Below, piece by piece: positions 25,301-36,296 of a DNA stretch of 64,000 nt. Under the pieces are notes generated by a model. It did no database searches and had not been told where the DNA came from. It saw only the letters and a list, made by a program, of their open reading frames with translations. A program made the position numbers and the translations under genes. This stretch comes from Episyrphus balteatus. Taxonomy: Eukaryota > Arthropoda > Insecta > Diptera > Syrphidae. How positions within the stretch are numbered: the first letter of the stretch is position 1; each line of letters opens with the position of its first letter. The stretch lies in the NCBI RefSeq assembly GCF_945859705.1, contig NC_079135.1, positions 111,550,721 to 111,614,720 of the forward strand. Direction: 5' to 3'.

Positions 25301-28300
25301 CACTGTGAATAAAAAGGTCCTAATGTTGATATGAAACAAATATTTTCTTGGAAAGCTTTTAACGGTACCTTACGGTTTTTTTTATTTCTGACTTTCTGGC
25401 TAGAAAAAGTTTTTGTACGAAAACGTTTTAATATTTTTAATTTAAAAGTTGAGAAAAATTTTCAAAAAAGTCATTTTTGTTTTTTTTTTTAAGAATTTAG
25501 ATAAAAAAAAATTTGGAAAACTCAATATTTTCGAAACTGGATTTTACATTTTCTTGAAATTTTGTTGGAAGCTTTTGAAAGTTTCACAAAAAAATTTCTT
25601 ACAACAATTTTAAATAAAAATACAATTTTTTTGTTAAATAAGAAATAAAATTTATTTTACAATAAAAACAAGTTCGTGGAACCAACTCGTGCAGTTTATT
25701 ATCTTGGTTTTTTTTACACGGTCTGATACTTTGGGTGGAGCTAACTTCTGATCGGGATGAATATCATTCCCGGTACCGTATCATATTTTTGTTATTCTTT
25801 AGCTTTGTAAAAGTCATTTTCAGTATATGGAAGAGAATTGGAGTTAAAAAAGTCATACGTTTTCTCTGAAAAAAAAATACCCTTCCAATCTTTTGGATTT
25901 CTGTGAAATCTTTTAATTTAACATTTTTAACTTGATTACATAAGATTAACATTTGTTCAGAGAAATTTATTTTTAGTTAAATATTCTTACTTCTTCTCAA
26001 AAAACCTTTTCTACTAAAAACACAAGGCAGTAGGTACCTAAAACTGTCTACCTACTACTATTTAATACCTATGTTGTGAAATCATTTAGTTTTCATCAGA
26101 AAGTCTCATTTTACTATTAACCACTTAATTTTAATTTTATCAATAGGAATTGTTAAACCTCCTCAACTACAATATTTGCATCTTAAAAGCAGCTTAAAAG
26201 TTTGCTAGGTATATGCGACCCAATGAGGTTAATTTCACAGACACCTTGTCTGTTAAAAAAAATTCGCACAACTCAATCTAACGAGGTCAAAGCTTTTTAT
26301 ATTTTTTTTTGTTTGTTTTTTTTTTTCACCAGCCTCGCCCACTTTCTTAATGAAAATAAAATATCTTTTGCACTTCTACAAAAATTATGTTGCCGAAAAA
26401 ATAAAACAACATTCTCTTAATAACAAATAAAAAATTCCTTTTGTGTACCTTCAACGTGATTGGCATAGTCGCAATTCTTCTTTTTTTTTATTTGTTACAT
26501 GGGTAAAAAAAAACGATCTAAAAGTCTTTATATCTCTAATTGGTCTTTTATCGTTTTTTTGTTTATTTTTTTTTGTCTACTGAATTTAATGCTCATGTCA
26601 TTTAAACATAAGTCTTTTCAACGTTCCAACAAAACTTTAACAACAACAAATTTAAAAAAAAGTATACTGCACCAAAAAGAGTACAGTTCGAGCGCATGTA
26701 CTTAAATGACTGCCAACAGGTTTGAGATTTTGTAAGAAAGTACAATATGCTCGATTATATCGAGAAGTTGTAAGTAATGTCTGGCGTATACGTAACCAAC
26801 AAAAAATTATTATCTTGGCTGATGAATTAATTCGTAGGTTTTTTTTTTTTGTTCTTTTGACTTTTATTTGTTTTTAATTTACCGCAAATGTAGTTACTGA
26901 TGTTGTATCTTTTATTTTTTCTTAGCTTTTTGGGTGGAAAAGTGAATGTAACTGATTTATTTTACAAAATTGTAGTGACTTGTAAAAGAATTGTTACAGG
27001 GTCACAAAAAACATAAGATTAAGATGCCTGCAAGTTTACCACAGTGAATTGAATTTTTGGCAACAAATTTATTATAAATTTCGGTTGGATATTTTCAACT
27101 TAAAAAGATGCTTTATTTTAGAGTGAAACAAGTTCATGAATTTGTTGTTTCTATTTTTAAAAGAACTGAACTTTAACATTTTTGATGATATAGCCTCAAA
27201 AAATGTAGGCGTTGTTGATCTTTAAAAACAAATTTAAATAAACTAAACAACTTTTTTTTTTAGTGGTGTGTGAATTTTTATTCGCTAAGTTGTGCACATT
27301 AATTAATGAAAACAAAAATGGCATTCGTTTGGATTTGAAGTTATCTAACAAAGTCACATAGTAGTCAATCTGTTTAAGTCTTAAGATTGTGAGCTTTAGA
27401 CTATTATGATGGTGTGTCTTTTCAGTAGCAAAACTGGAAAGACTACTTGGTTTAGTTTTTTTTTTTTCTTTTCCTATATTTATTGTTTTGTATGTGTATT
27501 TTTTTCCCGATGACTATTTCCTAGGAATAGGTTTTAAATTGATGCTCATTGGATTGAAAGATTCAAGATGTCTGATTAAATGCGTGTCTTGAGTTGATTT
27601 ATTATATTGTTATTTAATTTTTTTTTGTTTACTATTTATTTGAAGACATGGCACTAAATATATTTAAGCGGTACATGCAACTTTTTGTAATGTTTACGAG
27701 ACTAAGATGCAAACTTAATATTTCGACTCTCGCAGCTCTCATTGCCAAAATTCGTTTGACATGGAAAATTAATAATCTTCGGTGTTTTTTCTTACAACAA
27801 ATTAATTTTTGTATGTTTAAAGATCTAAAATAAAATACAAATTTTAACCAAAAAGGCATTTGATAAGAAATACAAATAAAGAGTCGCAAATATTTGTGCC
27901 CTTTGCCTTCGATTAATTTGCTTTAGTTTTTGCAGATTTTGAGAGCATTCCATCCCCGCTCTTGAAGAATTGACAGTTTTCATTTTTTTTAGCCCCAGAA
28001 ATGGATACGGACCTAATAAAGGATCATATTTGAAAGGAGTGAATTTGGGAATGATAAGTAGAATTTCACAAAGCAAAAGTGGCGTTAAGCATATTTAAAC
28101 AACACATCATACGGATCCAAATTTCATTGAATCACTTTAAATATAGGCGTATCTTCTATTCCGAATATTACCCCAAAAATGCTTTAACTCGTAGCTCCGA
28201 GCCTTTTAAATTAAAAGGCTTGAAACTACTTGACCAACTTTTAAGATTTTGAAAGCACTCCATGACAACGCGATGCAAATATCTTCAAATTAAAGAAATA

Positions 28301-31300
28301 AACTAATTTGTGCAGTGAATAGTGTTTGTTCGGCATAAGACTTGCCACCTTCGTAAGCAAAAACATTTGTGAATTCTGTTTGAGTTCTGACTAAATTTTC
28401 AACATTTTCCAACCCATTACTTTTTGGGAAATCATAAACTGTATAGAATTTAATTATAGAGAGCCCTCGCGAAAGACCAATCAACTTTCCTTTCTCTCGA
28501 ATTTTAGTCCAAATAATGTTTTGAGACTCTACAAGATTCAGATCTAAAAAAAAACTGCCAATTAAACGATTAGCAAATGACTCATGACTCATTGGATTTT
28601 TTACTCGCTGTATGGCATATTACACTTTTATTGAAACCAAATTTCGGTCACATGAATAAATGATGTAGGCACTAAAACTATCTTTTTTCAATAATTGTTA
28701 TAATGCCTCCAGCCCAAAATAATCACTAAACAGTCACGCGTTTTGGATGCATTTGTTTTTTTTTTTTTATTTTATTTTTTTTACAATATAATAATTCAAT
28801 AATTCCATTTACTTACTTTCTGTATAAAAAGTCCTAAAGAGTCAAGCAACTTGAAGACTAAAGAGCAAGTTTGTGCGACCCAGTCGTGCATTTTATTTTT
28901 TTACCGATTGCAAAACTTTCCCCTTAGTAGGTACATTATTTTTCAAGTAAAAACGATCAAAACCATCACTTGAAAAAATAAATATAAACAACTCAAAAAC
29001 GAATTTACTTTAAATATTTGTTTATTTAAACAATTCAGAAAAGTTCTTGTTCTATGTTCTATGATGTTGACATAATCTCAATTACATATGAATTAAAAAA
29101 ACATTATTTGCTTCAACAAAATTTGTTAAATGTTTTTGCTATAAATGGGTTTATTTGTTGGATCAAATGGTATTTTTATTCTCACAATATTGAAATTTTA
29201 AAGTTTTTGAAAAAAATGTGAACAAAAATATACTTTTCTAATAGATTTTAATGTTCTTAATTCAAATCTGAAGTCGAAAAAAAATCTATGATGTCACGTT
29301 TCGAAGATAAAAATAAATTTTGAACTACTTATATCTAAAAAACGTGACGTCGTAGATTTTTTTCGACTTCAGATTTGAATTTAGAACATTAAAATCTATT
29401 AGAAAAGTATATTTTTGTTCACAGAAAAAATAAATTCTCAGTTTTATTGAACATTGAAACTTTTCATTAGGCGTGTTTTTTCTACAACTCAGTAGCTACT
29501 CATTTTTTTTTTATTTTATTCAAAAACAATAAAAACAAATACTTACTTGTGCAATTTTTATTATTGTTTTGCGAATAAAATCAAAAATGAGTAGCTACTG
29601 AGGAATAGAAAAAACACTCCTATTATATCATGTTTTCTAATATTTACTTAAAAACATAGTTGGCAACCATATAACCGCAATATTTTCAATTTTCTTGTGA
29701 AACATAAGTAGAAGAGATCTCAAAATTGTGCTAATTTAAAAAAAGCAATCCATGAAATAGCGTAATAAGGGGTCTTAAAATGTGTTTTACTAATTTGGCA
29801 TTTTTTGGACTTTGTTTTTAAAATTTTTGATTTTTTTTAAAGAATATGAATCTATGAATCCTAAATATAAGATCTGACACCTTTTTGTTATGAATTAAGC
29901 CCAATTTCTAGCTTATATACTGTTTCGAAAATGAAAATTCTATTTTAACGCCCATTCTTTCCGCCATTTTGGAGCCGCCATTTTGAATAAAAAAAAGTTG
30001 GCAGCTTTTTCTTATTCTCCATACTATTATCTTTCAGTGTACCAAATTTCATAACTTTTCATTCAGAAATGGCCGTGCAAATAAATTTTGACGCCAAAAA
30101 CGACCAATGGCACCACTGTGTGCCAGTGGCTGTTGATAACTAGTTTGAATTTCGAATTTTTTTCGAATATGAACAAAGCCCCATTAGATTAAAGTCTACT
30201 TTTAGGAAAATTTTAATAAATAATGTGATCTTTGTTGCCTATAATTAGGTTGTTCTTCGATAAAAGTAAAAAGGTGTTAGGAGTTCTTAGACTAGGAAAG
30301 GAAAATGAGGGGAAGCTAAGTTGGATTTATCATCTTAATTTTAAATAAAATCAAAAACCATTAAAATTACAGAAGAATTACAAAAACTTATCTTCGTCTT
30401 AATTATTAGCTTAATTAGATTTCTTAAGTTCTATTACTTCAATACCTGTTTAAAGTCTACAAAGGACAAAAATGTAAAATATTTGATACATGCTGGAAAA
30501 AGATTTCCTGCTGAAACACTAGTAATAAGAAAAATACCAAATTTGTTACCTAATTTTACTTTAAGAAAGATATCAAAAAATCATTGTCTTCTTATTTTTG
30601 TCAAAACAGCCGATGAAAATATTTGGCAGACAGACGTACACATTAGGGTGGGTCAAAATACAATTTTTTGGACTTTTAAAAAGGCTCAGCGATTAAAAGG
30701 TGCTAAATGGTTCGGTTAGCTTATAAGTAAAATTTCATTTCATTATTTTAAGCCTAAGTGCCTCCGGATTGTGGTTTCATTTTTGAAAAAAGCTGAGTTT
30801 TGCCTAAAAACCACATACGCTTTGCTTAATTTATTATTATCTCATTTCTTATACAAGCTAAATTCAAGAGGATGTGCCAAAAAGCTTAACCGTGTAGGTT
30901 GGGTCGGGACAAGAAAAAAATCGTTTTGGAGGGGGTTAATATTCGCCCCCGTTTAGCCAAGCGGGGCAATTTTCTAAAAAAATGTTTTAATTAGGAAAAA
31001 ATATAATAAAAACCAATCAATCAAAAAATCAACCGTTATACCTACAACAACATGTTATACCTTTTTGTTGAGCCCAAAATCTCTTTTTAATTTTGCTTTC
31101 AAATAAAGCTGTTTTATAAAACAATTTTTGAAAAATTAATTTTCAAAATCAAAATTTTGAAAAAAAAAAAATTTTTAATTTGCGAACTAATTTTTTTTCA
31201 AAATTTTATGTGATTAAGTACTATTTAAGTTTTTAAAATTCAATGCTCTTATTTGTTTTCAATCAAAAACAGAAAACCGGATGCAAAAATGTTTTGTCGT

Positions 31301-34300
31301 TTTTGAGAAATTAAAACAAAAACCAAAACTACATTTTTCTAAGACTTGTTAATTAATTTATGAAACATTATATACTTCTTTTATTATTTTTAAGGGGATA
31401 CTACGCCTCCAAGGTAGAAAATCTGAAGTTTGAATATGTTTCCTTTGCATTACCTACAATTCTACCAAGTTTCAAGGTTTTAGGGTATTCAGAAGTATAC
31501 TTTTTAATAATTGATATTAATTCTACCAAAATGGGCGGTTACCACGCCCCCTGAATGTAAAATCTCAATTTTTCGATTTTTTTCTTTGCATGTACTTCAA
31601 GATCCATGACCATAACAAGTTTCTATGAAAACTAGAAGTTTGCCATAATTTTTATCATTTGTTAGTCAGAATGTTAGTGAGTAAATCAGCTACTCTTTTT
31701 GCGATTTTTCAAAGCCTTTTTCTCAGAAACTACTAATGCTACGGAGCTGAAAGTTTTTAAGGATCTTGATTTGGACTATGTTGACAAATAAAACGAGTTT
31801 GAATTGTTTGACGTTATTGAAACAAAAGTTAGAATGGTTCGAAAACGGCCTAAGTTGTTTCCTAAGGGTGTAGGACCAAAGTTCATAGAGAACTTGGCTG
31901 GGCAACCGGAGGCAGAAGATAAAGTCTGATTATAACCAAACTTTATATTATTGTTCTATTTACAGTTAGGCACTTTTTCATTACTGTGCCCGTAAAAAAA
32001 TCAGCAAAAAAATGTCTCCATACATTTGTGACCCAGCCTAGTACACATTTACACAAGTAGAATATTTTGCACCCGGCACTATGTTTTTCATAATCGCAAA
32101 ATCGCAATGTAGGTACAAAGGTACATAAACTAACTTTGAGTTGGCTTAGTTTAGCCTAGTTTTGTTTGTTTGAACTTTTTCGAAAGTATTTTTTTATTTT
32201 AACAGTTGTTGTTGAAATAAACGAGTAAACATAATTCGTGGATGTTTTTAAGTATAAAAGATCAAGTTTTGTTTGAAGCAATTTATCAGTGTTTTTCTGT
32301 CACTACAAACTACAGTACATTCAATTAAAAATGTTCAAGTTCAACTGTCTTTCTCTTGCCGTCCTTTTGGCTGTTATTGCTATCAGTTATGCTGCTGGAG
32401 CTGGTGTTGCTCTTAATGGAGGAGCCGATCTCGGTGTTGCCTCAATCGGAGGTCAAGGTGAAATCAATCTTGGTTCAAATGGAATTGGCGCTTCCGGTAA
32501 TTTAGGTGCTGGTGTAGCTCCTTCTAGACCTGGTGGTCTTCTTGGTGGTTCTCTTATTCCAGGAATACTCTAAACTGGAAACATTTCCAATAATAAAGCA
32601 TAATTAAAAATAAAAAAATGTCTCTTTGTTTTAATGTCTAATCTAAACCGTGTTTCTGCATGCTGTGGGTCCCACATCGCACGAACTAAGCTTTTGCTCT
32701 TCTAGATAAAAAAAATATAGTAAGGTTTGTTCTTCTGAAAACTCCATTTTTTTTATTATTTAAGTTTGAGTTTGAAAAAAAAAAAACTCAAAATGCAATT
32801 TTATTGAAATTGATTTGATCAAATTTTTAAATTTTTTGTTTGGGAAAATTGCAATAAGTTGAAAATTTTGAAGATGGAAAAATGTTCAAAAGAAAATACT
32901 ATTAAATAAAAAAACTATTTTAATGAGAAAACTATATCGTATAAAAAAACTATTTGAATGAAAAAACTATCGTATAAAAAAAACTATTCGAATGAAAATA
33001 GTAACTAATTTATCGAATTAAAAAACTATTCGAATGAAAATAGTAGGGGAGAAGGGGGTACATTTGACATTTAGTTTTTAAAGGTCTGTATTGTCGGAAA
33101 CTGTTAAGTTTTAAAATGTTTTGTTTTGTATATGATTTATTGACTATTCAAGATTAACTAACAGTAAATTTTTTTACTTTACAACATTTCAACATTTAAA
33201 AAAATAATGTTTTCTAAATAAAAGTCATTTTGTCAAAAGTTCCCCGGGACCGGGAAAAAAATCCCTCCATTTAAATCTTAATCAAAATTAATCGATGTCG
33301 ATTTATTTTTAAATAATTTATTTAATAACTAGGTATATAATTCCCCAAAATCAACGTAAAACTTTGCCCACATTGCAAAAGTCAAAGGTGCCCCGAAGGA
33401 GCCTCATAACTGTTTTTCTTTTTTTTCAATAACTAATACTATTTTTTTACAAAGCTGGTTTTAATTTACTTAACTTTAAGCAAAGTTTTATCAAAATATT
33501 GATTCAAAATTTAAAAAAAAAAAATGTATTAGGTTCTGAAATCGCTTACATACCGGTGGTCAAAAATTAGATCAGATATACAGAAAACACGAAAACACGC
33601 TGTACTCCGCGAAAAGTTAATGAAAGACTGCTGCAAAATTTCACAAAATTTCTTTAAATCAAATTAAGCTTCATTCTTCATCCAAGCTTTTGTTTATTAA
33701 GGGCACGATCATACCGAAAAACGCAAAGTCAAATGTGCCCCGGTGTCAAATGTACACCCGCTTACTCTAACTAAACTATCGAATGAAAAATCTATTCGAA
33801 TGAAAATAGTAACTAAACTATCGAATGAAAAAACTATTCGAATGAAAATAGTAACTAAATTATCGAATGAGAAAACTATTAGAATGAAAATAGTAACTAA
33901 ACTATCGAATGAAAAAACTATTCGAATGAAAATAGTTACTAAATGAATGAATGAATGAATGAATGAATGAATGATTTAAAACTATCGAATGAATGAATAT
34001 TTTACAATTATCGATAGTATGATAGTTTTTATTCGCTAGTTCCTATCACTACTCAATATCCATAGATCGGATCAATTAATTTAAAAAAAATGGTGTTCAT
34101 GACTGACCATTGTACAAGTATGTGAAGGAAGAGAGGATAAAAAGTACCTTTGTTCTCATCAAGAAAGTATAAACAAACATTGAATTATGGATCAAGCTAT
34201 TAAAGCGTTACGGACTGTATGTATAGAGACAAAGGGAAAAATATTGCGTTGATCTTCTAAAAATTCTCCATTTTTCGTGTTCAATGCAAACTATTAATGA

Positions 34301-35282
34301 ATAAAAATTCATAATTTTATAAGCTAAAATTTAGAACCTTGGTACAAAAAATTCGGAAAAAAGTATACTGCCATTTACAATTGGAGTAAAAAAATCATGT
34401 GAATAAACTATCCAGTGTAAGAACCCATTTTCTATCATTTCGATATTTAGTATCAATTCAGTTATCTTACTTTTCACTAACAGCAGTCCTTGTTCTAAGA
34501 CTAATTTCGTTCAATTTGTATTATAACTTTCCAATGTATCCAGTCAAAATGCAATAACAACCCCTATGTCGTCATTCATTAAATGGCTTGTTGCCGTTAC
34601 TGACAATACAAAAGCTTTCAACGTTATTTTTTATTTTATTTTCTTGTCATAATATCTTATTTCGAACAACAGTAATTTTTTGGAATGGTTCAAGATCTTC
34701 AACTTTCAGACAAGAAATTGAACCAGTTTAACCAGATTAGAATTATATTACCCCAGCATTATGGAACACCACCTAGCACCACACACCATAAACCGCACAA
34801 CCAATCTCTAAGGTACCAACTTACCCAATAAGAAGGTTGATATGATCGCGTATACAATCTAAAAGTAGAACTACTCGCAGGGGTCTCTTGTGCTGAACTC
34901 AAAGCCAGCAGCAGAGACACTCACTTGAAAGGCCCCTCGGGGCTTTTCAACAAAAAAAATCACAATCCAAAACTCAATATACAGTGCACAGTGAGCACTT
35001 AAAAAGTGAAGGCGCATATACATATTAAAATCGAACAAACAAAAACTATTGCAAAACCCTATTCAAGCTGAACGCTTGAGACTTAATCTTTAAATTGGAT
35101 ATCAATATGCCACATTGTGGTTTAAATTTAAATTTCGTTACGACACATTTTCAGCAGACAATAAAAATCAATTACCGCCAACTATAAAGCAACAAAATTT
35201 TGTAGATATAGGAAACAAAAAACTTACCTAAACTTATTAGTCCCATAGCAATCAGGATACTTGACTGGATGCGTTTGTTCAT
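16394..35282 (-). CDS. Peritrophin-A: Peritrophin-A-like secreted chitin-binding protein
   Basis: This encodes a secreted protein with three chitin-binding domains, close by memory to Drosophila Peritrophin-A of the obstructor family, acting in peritrophic matrix or cuticle. Exons in order are 35282-35228, 19360-19145, 16884-16690 and 16617-16394, giving 229 residues. Exon 1 encodes the signal peptide (MNKRIQSSILIAMGLISLV, then HAVAVG) and stops one base into a codon; the next exon supplies the other two, so the frames join. Each remaining exon carries one six-cysteine ChtBD2 domain, from TPECPEKIG to AVDCGNR, PGCEYQFGIY to LLEKC, and FKCPTK to APACRGHK. Introns are 15.9 kb, 2.3 kb and 72 bp. 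The 15.9 kb intron is full of transposons and holds a nested gene. Codon use is richer in GC than its surroundings, as in obst-A. Confidence 0.93.
16885..19144 (-). other. Peritrophin-A intron 2
   Basis: A 2.26 kb intron, extremely AT-rich, with runs of A and T near 18400-18860. The one structured item is a tRNA-like stretch at 17605-17680. No coding exon is recognisable. Confidence 0.7.
17605..17680 (-). repeat. tRNA-like fragment (SINE or MITE relic)
   Basis: On the minus strand a near-perfect B box, GGTTCGATTCC, lies at 17627-17617. An A-box-like TGGAAGTCAAGT begins about 44 bp earlier at 17671, the spacing of a tRNA promoter. The flanks do not form a convincing acceptor stem, so this is not a working tRNA gene. 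It differs from the tRNA-like part of the 21 kb MITE. Confidence 0.6.
20531..20771. mobile_element. MITE with 33-bp terminal inverted repeats
   Basis: AATTCTTTGCCGCCGGGTAC opens a 33-bp terminal repeat (20531-20563) returned at 20739-20771 with one mismatch. The 241-bp element is non-coding and lies in Peritrophin-A intron 1. Confidence 0.88.
20982..21441. mobile_element. MITE with CACGGAGAAAA ends and a tRNA-like core
   Basis: CACGGAGAAAA at the left (20982) is mirrored as TTTTCTCCGTG at the right (ending 21441), and TA flanks both ends, as expected of a TA target duplication. Internally there are several reiterated AAAATAAGGTGA-type words in both orientations. A tRNA-like block sits at 21216-21282. 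No ORF. A decayed copy lies at 12130-12500. Confidence 0.88.
21216..21282 (+). other. tRNA-like A and B boxes inside the MITE
   Basis: TAGCACAGTGGTAAGGC matches an RNA polymerase III A box, and GGTTCGATCC 43 bp later matches a B box, which is ordinary tRNA spacing. CCA follows at 21280-21282. The presumed acceptor and T stems do not pair well, so I do not call a tRNA gene. It could still serve as a pol III promoter. Confidence 0.7.
21442..23474. other. Peritrophin-A intron 1, unassigned part
   Basis: No gene or clear inverted repeat is visible. A 139-codon minus-strand ORF at 22555-22974 has no recognisable domain and reads like chance. Confidence 0.5.
23475..23723. mobile_element. MITE with TCGTCGGTGAAACCAG ends
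   Basis: TCGTCGGTGAAACCAGAAAA at the left is mirrored at the right (ending 23723), and the repeat continues through GTGTGTAACTCCA. TA flanks both ends. The element is 249 bp and non-coding. Confidence 0.88.
23860..24384. mobile_element. MITE with GGGTATTCACG ends, containing a nested fragment
   Basis: GGGGTATTCACGTAA (23860) is mirrored by TTACGTGAATACCC (ending 24383), with TA flanks. Inside, 24031-24110 carries TCGGATAGGCTATCTGGGAT and GTATCTGGAATATC, an almost exact match to the reverse complement of the right half of the 51.52 kb element. A second element has therefore jumped in and been truncated, or the two share an ancestor. Confidence 0.78.
24980..25715. mobile_element. Degenerate transposon copy of the 5.2-6.3 kb family
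   Basis: It contains GGTATGTCTGTCTTTTTATG, GCATAGAGGAGAAATTAAA, and the end-like ACAAGTTCGTGGAACC at about 25668. These recall the 5345-6285 copy. Non-coding. Confidence 0.45.
25716..28860. other. Peritrophin-A intron 1, unassigned part
   Basis: AT-rich DNA with poly-T tracts and short chance ORFs. I see no gene, RNA or clear repeat. Confidence 0.5.
28861..28925. repeat. Isolated transposon end
   Basis: GAGCAAGTTTGTGCGACC followed by GTCGTGCATTTTATTTTTTT matches the end at 6243-6285. Confidence 0.55.
29217..29423. repeat. Hairpin element, 207 bp
   Basis: TGTGAACAAAAATATACTTT at the left is mirrored at the right. The pairing continues through CTAATAGATTTTAATGTTCT and the block around GAAGTCGAAAAAAATCTA, so nearly the whole element folds back. 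Confidence 0.85.
29470..29620. mobile_element. MITE with GGCGTGTTTTTTCT ends, 151 bp
   Basis: GGCGTGTTTTTTCT and CTCAGTAGCTACTCATTTTT at the left are mirrored at the right with few mismatches. TA lies directly outside both ends. Confidence 0.85.
29624..31392. other. Peritrophin-A intron 1, probable repeat debris
   Basis: CATTAGGGTGGGTCAAAAT at about 30643 looks like a transposon end and resembles TTAGGGTGGCTCATTTT at about 20777. I find no partner end and no gene. Confidence 0.4.
31393..31925. mobile_element. Inverted second copy of the 2.3-3.5 kb transposon
   Basis: Read in reverse it aligns with the first copy: GGGCGGTTACCACGCCCCCT (about 31533), AGAAACTACTAATGC, AACGGCCTAAGTTGTTTCCT and the terminal AGAGAACTTGGCTGGGC (31888). 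Here there is only one copy of the unit that is tandemly repeated at 2.7-3.5 kb. Confidence 0.75.
32253..32291 (+). promoter_or_regulatory. TATA box and initiator of the nested gene
   Basis: TATAAAAG at 32253-32260 is followed by TCAGTG at 32286-32291, an arthropod initiator-type hexamer, about 33 bp downstream. That predicts a 5' leader of about 43 bp before the ATG at 32331. Confidence 0.65.
32331..32573 (+). CDS. Small secreted glycine-rich protein, nested in Peritrophin-A intron 1
   Basis: An intronless 80-residue protein. Residues 1-21 (MFKFNCLSLAVLLAVIAISYA) form a clear signal peptide. The mature part is about 59 residues, very rich in glycine and small residues, with an alternating pattern such as GVALNGGADLGVASIGG and INLGSNGIGASGNLGAGV. 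It has no cysteines, and ends PGGLLGGSLIPGIL. A TATA box, an initiator and an AATAAA frame it, and its codon composition stands out from the AT-rich intron, so it looks real. It is on the opposite strand to its host gene. The glycine-rich beta-type pattern could fit a cuticle or silk component or an attacin-like peptide; I recognise no family and do not assign a function. Confidence 0.85.
   Translation: MFKFNCLSLAVLLAVIAISYAAGAGVALNGGADLGVASIGGQGEINLGSNGIGASGNLGAGVAPSRPGGLLGGSLIPGIL
32592..32597 (+). terminator. Polyadenylation signal of the nested gene
   Basis: AATAAA 19 bp after the stop codon of the glycine-rich gene. The short distance suggests a compact transcript. Confidence 0.7.
32885..33045. 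repeat. Left part of a degenerate 42-bp tandem array
   Basis: Units built from AAAACTATTCGAATGAAAAT and AGTAACTAAT words. The array continues at 33768 after an inserted element. Confidence 0.75.
33046..33767. mobile_element. 722-bp TA-flanked element inserted in a tandem array
   Basis: The left end GGGGAGAAGGGGGTACATTT is mirrored by the right end GTACACCCGCTTACTC, with TA at 33044-33045 and 33768-33769. Removing the element and one TA restores ATAGTAACTAAACTATC, which is exactly a unit of the surrounding array, so the borders are well supported. The interior carries further copies of the terminal word (GTCAAAAGTTCCCC about 33234, GTCAAAGGTGCCCC about 33381, GTCAAATGTGCCCC about 33728). No ORF for a transposase. 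Confidence 0.88.
33768..33975. repeat. 42-bp tandem array and GAAT microsatellite
   Basis: Four units of about 42 bp, each reading ACTATCGAATGA, then ACTATTCGAATG, then AAAATAGTAACTAA. They are followed by at least seven GAAT repeats (33943-33974). The unit is 14 codons long, which yields a spurious repetitive ORF. Confidence 0.9.
33976..35227. other. Peritrophin-A intron 1, 5' end
   Basis: It contains a perfect short palindrome, GCCCCTCGGGGC, near 34936-34947. I see no exon, RNA gene or longer repeat. Confidence 0.5.
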
Positions 35283-35420
35283 TTTGAAAGTTTTTTTTTT
35301 TACTTTTTTATATGCGTTAAACTTATTTCGATTTGACGACACACAATTCACAGACACTTCCTACTTTGCGGTGATGGTTGGTTCTCCGTTTCCGTTTAAG
35401 CTAAGCCGCGATCAAAAATC

Positions 35421-35470
35421 AACTGAATTACGATTACTGTGACCAAGTAAGACTTGGCTTGAGCTTATAG
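35421..35470 (-). promoter_or_regulatory. Peritrophin-A: Peritrophin-A core promoter
   Basis: On the minus strand TATAAG begins at 35469, and the initiator-like TCACAGT has its A at 35440, 29 bp downstream. A second initiator match, TCAGTT, lies at 35426-35421. Either start gives a 5' leader of about 140-160 bp before the ATG at 35282. Confidence 0.55.
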
Positions 35471-36296
35471 CCCCAAACAACTGTTTGGTGGTGCTTGGTG
35501 CATATTTAACATCAAACATGTTCCAGTTCGACAACGACCTCCTAAACTTTACTTTTTCAACCATCTCCCATGCTCTAGCCCGGCAGTAGCCAAAGACACA
35601 CAGAGCCTGTTTAAGCCCAAATGATAGTGAAAGCTTTGCTTTTTTGTTTTGTGTTTTTGCTTCTTTTGTTTTTTTTTTTTTTTTTGGTTTTTGGATTCGG
35701 TAACTGTTTGGCTGTTGTAGAAGTGCGATGGTGGCTTGGCGGCATGACCAGCGGGTACCATTATCTTGAGTGTCACTTTGGTTGCGTATAGACCTTTTCT
35801 AATAGTTTGTATTGCCAATTGATCGATAGTTGTTTTGGCGGCATATACGAACCTCAGTGAGCCATAAGCACAACAAACTTGTCAGTTGGGTCAATGGATT
35901 TGTGATAGGGACAATATGACCATTGACGAAGTAAGAATCGATTAAAAATAAAAAAAACAGAGCTCGATCGATACTGATTGCGTAACGCCAGACTATACAA
36001 TTTTTAGCAACATACTGCAAAAAGAAGTAATCGATAATTGAACTAAGCAGACAATAAGCTTAGGTAGCTTATGTTGATCTCTCTGTATAGAGATAGACAT
36101 TGACGGTCTGTGGGATACTATGGCTTGGAATTAGGCCAAAATATTGCTTGGGGGTGGAATAGTTTTTTTGCATTTTTATGTATTATGGTTATTATTTCGT
36201 GTTATGTCTTTAGGTATATTAGGTTTATGGTTGATTGAATGGATTGTATTTTTTTTTTTTGCAAAAGTTTGTGTTTGCTAATTAAAATAGCTATAT
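35471..36296. other. Upstream region of Peritrophin-A
   Basis: No gene is seen. A poly-T tract at about 35664-35685 and short chance ORFs lie here. Regulatory sites cannot be called from one sequence. Confidence 0.5.

Noticed and set aside
33743..33946. ORF with four TKLSNEKTIRMKIV-type repeats
   Set aside because: The 42-bp tandem array is 14 codons long, so the ORF reflects the array.
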